DNA from: Candidatus Binatia bacterium
Lineage (GTDB): Bacteria > Desulfobacterota > Binatia > Bin18
Assembly (NCBI GenBank): GCA_022820725.1
Contig: JAJEFA010000020.1
Span: 118,412 to 182,411, forward strand
Direction of reading: 5' to 3'
DNA length: 64,000 nucleotides
In this document: in pieces, positions 58,834 to 64,000 of the stretch
Layout of the letters: every line of letters begins with the position of its first letter
Numbering within the stretch: position 1 is the first letter of the stretch
The notes under the pieces: model-generated
What the model was told of the DNA's origin: nothing
The model's database searches: none
The model's input: only the letters and a program-made list of their open reading frames with translations
Program-made: the position numbers and the translations under genes

Positions 58834-60405
58834 ATGATGAACCAGAGACCGAAATTAAGCCCTGTCAAACGCGAAATCCTGCGTCATAATCTGCGGGCGA
58901 TTGTGGACGACATGAGCATCGCCCTGGAGCATAACAGTCCGTCCGAGACGGTCAGTGAAGCCCGCGACTACGCCGTGGCCTTCACCAACGCGAGGGGTGA
59001 GGTGGTGGTTGCCGAAAACCCGTTTCACACTCCCTCCCTGGCGCTCACCGCGCAGGCCATTCTCGATTATTATGAGTTCAATCTGCGGGCCGGCGACCTG
59101 GTGGTGACCAACGATCCGTATCGGGGCGGGACGCAGACCCAGGACCTGACGGTTTTTGCGCCGGTCTACGCCACCGAGGAACTGGTGGGCTGTCTCCTCG
59201 TCCGGGTCCATATGCCGGACTTCGGCGGTCAGATTGTGGGCGGCTATAACCCGTCGGCCTTGGAAGTCTGGGCCGAAGGCGTGCGTATTATCCCGATCAA
59301 ACTTGCCCGCTTTGGCCGGCTGGACAGAGACGTCCACCAGACCGTTCTGCTCAACAGCCGGGTGCCGGACCAGACCAGGGGCCTGCTGGACGCCATGCTG
59401 GCCACCCTGGCGCTGGGGCAGGAACGCGTCCAGCGTATGCTGGCCCGGTACGGCTTCGAGCCTTTTGTCGAAGGGCTGGAATATGCCTTGGACTATTCGG
59501 AAGCAGCGACCCGGACGCGGCTCCGCGGCTGGTCGCCGGGTGTTTTTCACGGTCAGGCCACGTTGGGCCATGACTGTGCCGAGGGCTCGCCGGTTGTCCG
59601 CTGTCAACTGGAAGTGGGCGACGGACAGGTGATGCTCGACTTTTCCGACTCGGATGCCCAAAGTCCTTCGTTTATGAATAGTGCCTGGGGTGCGAGCTGT
59701 GGAAGTGCCCTGCTGCCGCTGATCAGTCTGCTGGGGGACGATCTGCCCATGAATTCCGGGGTCCTGCGCGTTGTGCGATTCCAGGCCGCAGAAGGCTCGC
59801 TCGTTCGACCGGCGTACCCCGCGGCAGTCGGCTGGGGCCAGACTCACCCCGGCAGCGAGATCATCAATGCGGTTTCAGCCGCGCTCAGCGCGTGTACGGA
59901 TCAGCCTCTGCCCCGCATGCCTACTCAGGTGTTCGTGCGTTGTTGTTTTGCCAAGTATCGGATCTTTTCGCTTGATTCTCTCATCTATCCTGGGGCGGCG
60001 AGTGTGGACGGGGTAAACGGCTGGGGTCCACCCGGTTATTTGGCCCGGCGCAAGCTGCCGTCGGTCGAAAAATGCGAGATCGCGTTTCCTGAAATATCCA
60101 TCGAACGTTTGGAAATCGTTGCTGATGGGCGAGGGGCTGGAGACGGGTATGGCGCACCGGCTTCCGAAGTCAGGGTGGCGCTCCGTCAGCCGGCCTCGGT
60201 AACGGCCTGTCTCAACGGACCGCCCGATGAGACAGGTCCGGAGAGGCGTCCGGTCTTCAGTATCCAGACGGAAGACGCGGAGCTATGCGTTGAGACCTTT
60301 TGTGCCGACCGGCGCCTTGCGAGCGGGGTGTTGACCTTGCGCACGGCCGGGGGTGGACCCACCAGCCGTGCGCAAGCGGAAGCCCAACACGAGGGGCGTC
60401 GCTAA
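58834..60405 (+). CDS. hyuB: Hydantoinase/oxoprolinase B subunit (second set, short)
   Basis: This 523-residue HyuB protein starts MMNQRPKLSPVKREILRHNL and has TNDPYRGGTQTQDLTVFAPV, where the usual GGTHxPD His is replaced by Gln. The C-terminal third is shorter than in HyuB1 and HyuB3 and lacks the closing CGGGGYGDP-type segment. It instead ends in TLRTAGGGPTSRAQAEAQHEGRR. It may be a degenerate or specialised subunit. It is followed 49 bases later by another hyuB gene, which may supply the missing function. Confidence 0.88.
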   Translation: MMNQRPKLSPVKREILRHNLRAIVDDMSIALEHNSPSETVSEARDYAVAFTNARGEVVVAENPFHTPSLALTAQAILDYYEFNLRAGDLVVTNDPYRGGTQTQDLTVFAPVYATEELVGCLLVRVHMPDFGGQIVGGYNPSALEVWAEGVRIIPIKLARFGRLDRDVHQTVLLNSRVPDQTRGLLDAMLATLALGQERVQRMLARYGFEPFVEGLEYALDYSEAATRTRLRGWSPGVFHGQATLGHDCAEGSPVVRCQLEVGDGQVMLDFSDSDAQSPSFMNSAWGASCGSALLPLISLLGDDLPMNSGVLRVVRFQAAEGSLVRPAYPAAVGWGQTHPGSEIINAVSAALSACTDQPLPRMPTQVFVRCCFAKYRIFSLDSLIYPGAASVDGVNGWGPPGYLARRKLPSVEKCEIAFPEISIERLEIVADGRGAGDGYGAPASEVRVALRQPASVTACLNGPPDETGPERRPVFSIQTEDAELCVETFCADRRLASGVLTLRTAGGGPTSRAQAEAQHEGRR

Positions 60406-60454
60406 TCGCAGACTGTAACCGACGAGGGAATATGTGTCAGACAGGAGCAAGCTC

Positions 60455-62203
60455 ATGATTACTCCAATCACCGCAGAGATCATCCGGGAATATTTCGAGT
60501 CGGTTGCCGAAGAAATCATCAAGACCATGGTCAGGGCGTCGGTCTCACCGATTTTCAATGAAGCCCATGATTGTTCGGCTGGCGTGTTTTCCTACGACGG
60601 TAAACAGGTCGGACTGGTGTCTCGGGGAGATGCGGTGCCGGTGCATATCTACGCCTGCCTGACCTCGGTCGAAGCCTGTATCCGGTTCTTCCGTGGCGAC
60701 TTAAACGACGGCGATGTGATCCTGGCCTGTGACCCGTTTTTCGGCGGGACCCATATCGGTGACTACACCATCATCCTGCCCGTCTTCTGCAATAACAAAC
60801 CCGTTTTCTTTGCCTCGGTGCGCGCCCATATGCTGGATGTCGGCGGCCCGGTGCCGGGTGGGCTTAATGCCGAGGCCGAGGAAGTCTGGCAGGAAGGCTT
60901 TCGCTTTCCTCCGGTCAAGGTGTTTGAAAAGGGCGAACGGCGGCGGGACGTCTGGGACCTGCTGAAGGCAAACAACCGCTTACCCGATATTGCCATCGCC
61001 GACATTAACGCCATGATCGGTGCCTGCAAAATAGGCGAGGAACGCATTCGGGCGGTGGTCGATAAATACGGTCTGGCAACCGTTCAGGAGGGCGTCCAGT
61101 ACACCTTCGACTACAGTGAGAAGAAGTTCCGCAATGCCATCGCCCAGTGGCCCAAAGGTGCCTATAGCGGTCGCAGCCTCTTGGACCAGGACTTTCGCGG
61201 CAACGAAAACATCAATGTGGATGTCTGCATTGAAGTGAAAGAGGGTGAAGTGGTCGTTGATTTCAGCGGCACCCACGCTCAGAGCCCGGGGGTTATTAAC
61301 AGCGTCGTGGGGAATACCATTTCCTACGTCTACGGCTGCTTTTCCGCAGTATGCCCGGAAGTGCCCATTAATTCGGGATTTTTCCGGCCAATTCGGGTCG
61401 TCCTGCCGGAGGGCTCGGTGGTGAACCCCAATTCGCCGGCCGCCGCCGGGTATGCCACCATCTGCATCGGCTGCACGATCGGGGAAGCGGTCATGCAGGC
61501 CTTGGGAAAAATTGTGCCCGAACGGGTCGGTACCACCAGCATAGACCTAAGCATGCTCTGGACGCACGGCGAGGACCCCCGCACGAAGAATTTCTTCATC
61601 AGCTATGACTATCACGCCTCGCCCATCAGTTCCGGCGGGACGTATGGGGTCGATGGCTGGGGCGGCTGGTCGGCGCTGTTCTGCGCCCTCCAACTGGCTT
61701 CAGTCGAAATGACCGAGATCCAGTATCCTTTCCTGTACTTGGAAGGCGAGTACACCACGGACTCGGCCGCGGCCGGCCAGTGGCGCGGCGCTCCGGCCTA
61801 TAGCATGAAGCGCATGGCCTACCAGACCGACTCGCCCATCTATCTGAATATCTGGGTCCAGGGCGCCCGCCACACTTTGCAGGGCTACTGCGGAGGACAG
61901 GACGGAGTGGGGAATTATGCGGTTGTCCACTATGACAGCGAACAGGCGCGGACCGTTACCGACGTGGCGTTTCTTGAGCCCTCGGAGCGGGGAGATGTCC
62001 TGTTTTTTCAGAGTTGTGGTGGCGGTGGCTGGGGTGACCCGCTCACGCGCGACCCCGCCGCAGTTCTGGCCGATGTGGAAAACGAATACGTCTCGATTGA
62101 AGGGGCCGAGAGCGACTATGGGGTCGTGATTGATTCAGTTTCACACACTGTTGACGAAACCGCGACACAGCAGGTGCGTGCCGCGCGAACCAACGGAAAA
62201 TGA
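60455..62203 (+). CDS. hyuB: Hydantoinase/oxoprolinase B subunit (third)
   Basis: This 582-residue HyuB protein starts MITPITAEIIREYFESVAEEI. It carries ACDPFFGGTHIGDYTIILPVF with the normal GGTHxxD motif and ends with the intact CGGGGWGDPLTRDP. A GGAG site 7 bases upstream fixes the ATG at 60455 rather than 60434. With HyuA2 it can form a complete A/B pair, leaving HyuB2 as an extra subunit. An A-B-B' arrangement has parallels in multi-subunit acetophenone carboxylase-type enzymes (inference). Confidence 0.92.
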   Translation: MITPITAEIIREYFESVAEEIIKTMVRASVSPIFNEAHDCSAGVFSYDGKQVGLVSRGDAVPVHIYACLTSVEACIRFFRGDLNDGDVILACDPFFGGTHIGDYTIILPVFCNNKPVFFASVRAHMLDVGGPVPGGLNAEAEEVWQEGFRFPPVKVFEKGERRRDVWDLLKANNRLPDIAIADINAMIGACKIGEERIRAVVDKYGLATVQEGVQYTFDYSEKKFRNAIAQWPKGAYSGRSLLDQDFRGNENINVDVCIEVKEGEVVVDFSGTHAQSPGVINSVVGNTISYVYGCFSAVCPEVPINSGFFRPIRVVLPEGSVVNPNSPAAAGYATICIGCTIGEAVMQALGKIVPERVGTTSIDLSMLWTHGEDPRTKNFFISYDYHASPISSGGTYGVDGWGGWSALFCALQLASVEMTEIQYPFLYLEGEYTTDSAAAGQWRGAPAYSMKRMAYQTDSPIYLNIWVQGARHTLQGYCGGQDGVGNYAVVHYDSEQARTVTDVAFLEPSERGDVLFFQSCGGGGWGDPLTRDPAAVLADVENEYVSIEGAESDYGVVIDSVSHTVDETATQQVRAARTNGK

Positions 62204-62230
62204 ACGCAGACGAACAGGAGGGTAGAGCCG

Positions 62231-62632
62231 ATGATTACGCCGCATATCATTGATCCGGGTTGGAAATGGGACGAAAGTTTTCCGCTCTCACAAGGGTTGA
62301 AGATCGGCAACCTCTTGTTTCTCTCGGGTCAGGTCGCGGTCGATTCTGACGGTCGAGTCGTTGGCAAGGGTGACTTGGGGGCACAGACGCGACAGGTCTT
62401 TGAGAATATGAAAACGGTTTTGGAGCAGGCGGGTGCGAGCTTCGACAATGTGGTGAAAATGACGAGTTATTTCACCACTAATATTGAGAACTATGAGGAG
62501 TATTTCGCGGTCCGGCGGGAATACTTCACCAAGTTCAACCCGGCCAGTACCGGTGTCCAGGTTGCCGCCCTGGCGTTTGAAGACCTCCTGCTGGAAGTCG
62601 AGGCCATCGCGTATTTGCCTGATGAGGTGTGA
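62231..62632 (+). CDS. Rid-family protein in Hyu operon (second)
   Basis: This 133-residue Rid protein has GNLLFLSGQVAVDSDGRVVGKGD, FENMKTVLEQAGASFDNVVKMTSYF and a C-terminal STGVQVAALAFEDLLLEVEAIAYLP. The RSC motif of RidA is replaced by STG, so the catalytic Arg is missing as in the other two Rid proteins of the window. AGGAGGG lies upstream of the ATG. It closes the seven-gene Hyu operon, 27 bases after hyuB3. Its position mirrors that of the first rid gene after hyuB1. Confidence 0.9.
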   Translation: MITPHIIDPGWKWDESFPLSQGLKIGNLLFLSGQVAVDSDGRVVGKGDLGAQTRQVFENMKTVLEQAGASFDNVVKMTSYFTTNIENYEEYFAVRREYFTKFNPASTGVQVAALAFEDLLLEVEAIAYLPDEV

Positions 62633-62686
62633 CCCTGACGGGAGCGGCTTTCCGAGGCTGTCAGGCCGGCCTGCCTGAGCCAGTCC

Positions 62687-62765
62687 GTAGGTCGGATTAG
62701 CGGAGCGTAATCCGACACGTCCGGGCTGTCGGCTTACGCCTGCGGCTAACCCGACCTACAAGGCT
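62687..62765 (-). repeat. 79-nt palindromic repeat, copy 2 (inverted relative to copy 1)
   Basis: The reverse complement matches 10125-10203 almost base for base, including the flanking AGCCTT. Differences lie mainly in the central linker. It ends exactly where recognisable brnT coding sequence begins, so it seems to have interrupted or replaced the 5' half of brnT. It also lies just after the Hyu operon and may end its transcription. Confidence 0.85.
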
Positions 62766-62937
62766 CACGATTGAAGATGATTCCGCTGAGGGGGAACAGC
62801 GATTTGTCTCTATAGGTATGAATACATTTGGACGTTTGATGGTCATCGTGTACACACACAGGGGCGAAGACTTCCGCCTCATTTCCGTGCGGCGCGCAGA
62901 ACCAAAAGAGAGGCGAGCCTATGAAAAAGGAATATGA
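62764..62937 (+). pseudogene. brnT: brnT toxin remnant, 5'-truncated
   Basis: An open frame running into the brnA start encodes LTIEDDSAEGEQRF, then VSIGMNTFGRLMVIVYTHRG and RLISVRRAEPKERRAYEKGI before a stop at 62935-62937. This is the C-terminal half of a BrnT ribonuclease toxin, including the RLISVRRA...ERRAYE signature. The first half, about 40 residues, is absent: upstream lies the 79-nt repeat. The frame overlaps brnA by 17 bases, as in intact brnTA operons. There is no start codon in a sensible position, so no toxin is expected. The remnant is too short for routine ORF calling. Confidence 0.85.
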
Positions 62938-63163
62938 CTTTTCAAAGGCCAAACGTGGAGCAGTAGAGCCTACGACGGGTAAGACCCGCATTACGCTGTA
63001 TCTGGACAACGACGTACTCGACCACTTTTGGATGATGTCGGAGCAGACGGGCCGAGGCTATCAAACGCTCGTCAATGAAGCGCTCAAGGTGCAAGTTGGT
63101 CTTACCGAGCAACCTTTGACACCGGAGGCAGTACGGCGCATCGTGCGTGAGGAGTTAGGCTGA
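62921..63163 (+). CDS. brnA: BrnA-type antitoxin
   Basis: This 80-residue protein begins MKKEYDFSKAKRGAV, the standard BrnA start, followed by GKTRITLYLDNDVLDHFWM and GRGYQTLVNEALK, a ribbon-helix-helix DNA-binding domain. BrnA neutralises BrnT and represses its own operon. AGAGAGGCG precedes the ATG. Its last residue (Gly80) and stop codon (63158-63163) lie inside the left inverted repeat of the IS element, so the C-terminus has been re-cut by the insertion. With brnT truncated it is an orphan antitoxin. Confidence 0.9.
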   Translation: MKKEYDFSKAKRGAVEPTTGKTRITLYLDNDVLDHFWMMSEQTGRGYQTLVNEALKVQVGLTEQPLTPEAVRRIVREELG

Positions 63164-63171
63164 ATCGACAT

Positions 63172-63702
63172 TTAGTTCTGCCAGAGGGCGAAAGCGGCGA
63201 GATGTAAGAAGGCGAGGAAGTGGGCGGTTTTCCGGTCATAGCGGGTGGCAAGGCGGCGACAGTGTTTGAGCCGATTGAAGGAGCGCTCAATCCAGTTCCG
63301 TTGCTTGTAGAGCGTCCGGTCATAGGGGCGGGGCGACCGGCGGCCGGCTCGGGGCGGGATCACTGGCGTAGCCCCCTGGCGCTCAATGTACTCAATGAGG
63401 GCTTGACTATCATAGCCTTTGTCGGCAATGACGTAGCGGGCGCGGAGGCCAGTGAGCAGCGCCCTGGCCTGCGTACCGTCATGGCGCTGCCCAGCAGTGA
63501 CCAGAAAGCGGACGGGTCGTCCTTGGCCATCCACGGCCAGATGAATCTTGGTGGTCAATCCGCCTCGGGACCGCCCCACAGTCGGGGGCCGGTCCCCCCT
63601 TTTCCTGTCACCGCCTGCTGATGCGCTCGCACGATCGTACTGTCGAGCAGGAGATAGACGTTGTGCCGGTCCGCCGTCAGGTGCCCAAACACGCGCTCCC
63701 AC
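63172..63702 (-). CDS. IS5-family transposase, C-terminal frame (orfB, by -1 frameshift)
   Basis: This frame supplies GRSRGGLTTKIHLAVDG, the second catalytic Asp in VIADKGYDSQALIEYI and the Glu in RNWIERSFNRLKHCRR, completing the DDE triad. It is open upstream to 63702, but the protein-like part begins around the slip site at about 63600, so it is made by -1 frameshifting from orfA. The two frames together give about 251 residues. I see no internal damage, so the element may be active. Confidence 0.88.
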   Translation of the reverse strand: MGARVWAPDGGPAQRLSPARQYDRASASAGGDRKRGDRPPTVGRSRGGLTTKIHLAVDGQGRPVRFLVTAGQRHDGTQARALLTGLRARYVIADKGYDSQALIEYIERQGATPVIPPRAGRRSPRPYDRTLYKQRNWIERSFNRLKHCRRLATRYDRKTAHFLAFLHLAAFALWQN

Positions 63703-63926
63703 ACTCCGGCCCGCGCCCAGCGGGTAAAGCGTTTATGGGCACTCTTCCAGTTGCCGTAGCGTGCCGGGAGGTCACTCCACCGCGCCCCGCTCCGCAAGAC
63801 CCACAGGACGCCGTTGACGAACTGGCGATTATCGACCGCCGTCCGTCCGCGGTCCCCCACTTTGCCGGGGAGGCGCTCCTTGAGCTGCGCCCATTGCTGG
63901 GGGCTCAATTCATACCGCTTCACCAT
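63555..63926 (-). CDS. IS5-family transposase, N-terminal frame (orfA)
   Basis: This 123-residue frame has the DUF4096-type N-terminal domain (LSPQQWAQLKERLPG, FVNGVLWVLRSGARWSDLP, RWARAGVWERVF) and the first catalytic Asp at residue 95 in LLLDSTIVRAHQ. The sequence AAAAGGGGGG (63603 down to 63594) lies where a -1 slip would join it to the second frame. GGAGGGAGC precedes the ATG. Confidence 0.9.
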   Translation of the reverse strand: MVKRYELSPQQWAQLKERLPGKVGDRGRTAVDNRQFVNGVLWVLRSGARWSDLPARYGNWKSAHKRFTRWARAGVWERVFGHLTADRHNVYLLLDSTIVRAHQQAVTGKGGTGPRLWGGPEAD

Positions 63927-64000
63927 GCTCCCTCCTTCGGTTGGCTTGCATGGCTTTATAGCTTACTCCCTAGCTCTGTGTTAATTGTCGATTCGCCCTA

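Larger units (their letters stand above)
63158..63998 (-). mobile_element. IS5-family insertion sequence (IS427-like group)
   Basis: The element is about 841 bp, with two overlapping transposase frames. Terminal inverted repeats are GGCTGAATCGACA at the left (63158) and, on the other strand, GGGCGAATCGACA at the right (to 63998). TA is present on both outer sides (63156-63157 and 63999-64000) and could be the target duplication. The element inserted at the 3' end of brnA. The window ends exactly at the right TA. Confidence 0.85.

Overview
The window is a 63 kb stretch packed with catabolic enzymes from a bacterium, ending in a small mobile-element boundary. Overall GC looks to be in the high 50s percent. 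Nearly every gene has its own strong AAGGAGG-type ribosome binding site, and genes lie on both strands in short operons. The content (many luciferase-like flavin monooxygenases, Rieske oxygenases, class III CoA-transferases, amidohydrolases and HyuA/HyuB proteins) resembles the large metabolic islands of uncultivated marine or soil heterotrophs such as 'Candidatus Entotheonella'/Tectomicrobia or Binatota-like lineages. That placement is inference from gene content and is weak. No ribosomal, tRNA or other marker gene is present.

Layout. 0-3.7 kb (+): a GlcG/HbpS protein, a Rieske oxygenase, a small helical partner, an AtzG/GatC-like protein and an amidase. 3.7-5.8 kb (-): a polysaccharide-deacetylase-fold protein and a tandem ATC-hydrolase-like protein. 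5.9-10 kb: a secreted cupin, an MhpD-type hydratase, a Rid protein, a cupin, an LLM oxidoreductase and a SnoaL-like protein. 10.3-17.2 kb (-): an LLM-nitrilase-methyltransferase-amidohydrolase operon, then a Baeyer-Villiger-type monooxygenase and an ACMSD-like amidohydrolase. 17.3-20.7 kb: an SDR, a DszC-like flavoprotein and a CoA-transferase. 21.0-25.9 kb (+): an HpaB-LLM-Rieske-M29/NicX-like operon. 25.9-27.5 kb (-): a second Rieske with its partner. 27.7-30.0 kb (+): an acyl-CoA dehydrogenase and an Asp-box propeller. 30.2-32.4 kb (-): an AtzG-like/amidase pair and a VOC protein. 32.6-41.1 kb: an amidohydrolase, two LLMs, a hydrolase, a D-2-hydroxyacid dehydrogenase and a two-gene CoA-transferase. 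41.2-47.7 kb: an amidohydrolase, then a six-gene minus-strand operon with two Rieske oxygenases. 48.0-52.0 kb: an ATC-hydrolase-like protein, an LLM and an orphan molybdenum hydroxylase large subunit. 52.3-62.6 kb (+): a HyuA-HyuB-Rid-HyuA-HyuB-HyuB-Rid operon. 62.7-64.0 kb: a dispersed repeat, a brnT remnant, brnA and an IS5-family element.

How the genes could work together. The set looks like ring or C-N oxidation (5 Rieske, 6 LLM, HpaB-like, DszC-like, BVMO, Mo-hydroxylase), followed by opening of lactam/imide/amide bonds (HyuA/HyuB, amidases, nitrilase, amidohydrolases, ATC-hydrolase-like) and CoA-linked processing (CoA-transferases, acyl-CoA dehydrogenase, hydratase, dehydrogenases). This suggests degradation of nitrogen-containing aromatic or heterocyclic compounds; the substrate cannot be read from sequence. 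I saw no transporter, no transcription regulator and no dedicated electron-transfer partner (ferredoxin, flavin reductase, Rieske reductase).

The most interesting candidate for something undescribed is a small helical protein family (about 107-116 aa) found three times. Each copy lies immediately downstream of one of three related Rieske oxygenases that carry Glu instead of Asp before the Tyr-His iron-site motif. The other two Rieske oxygenases lack this partner.
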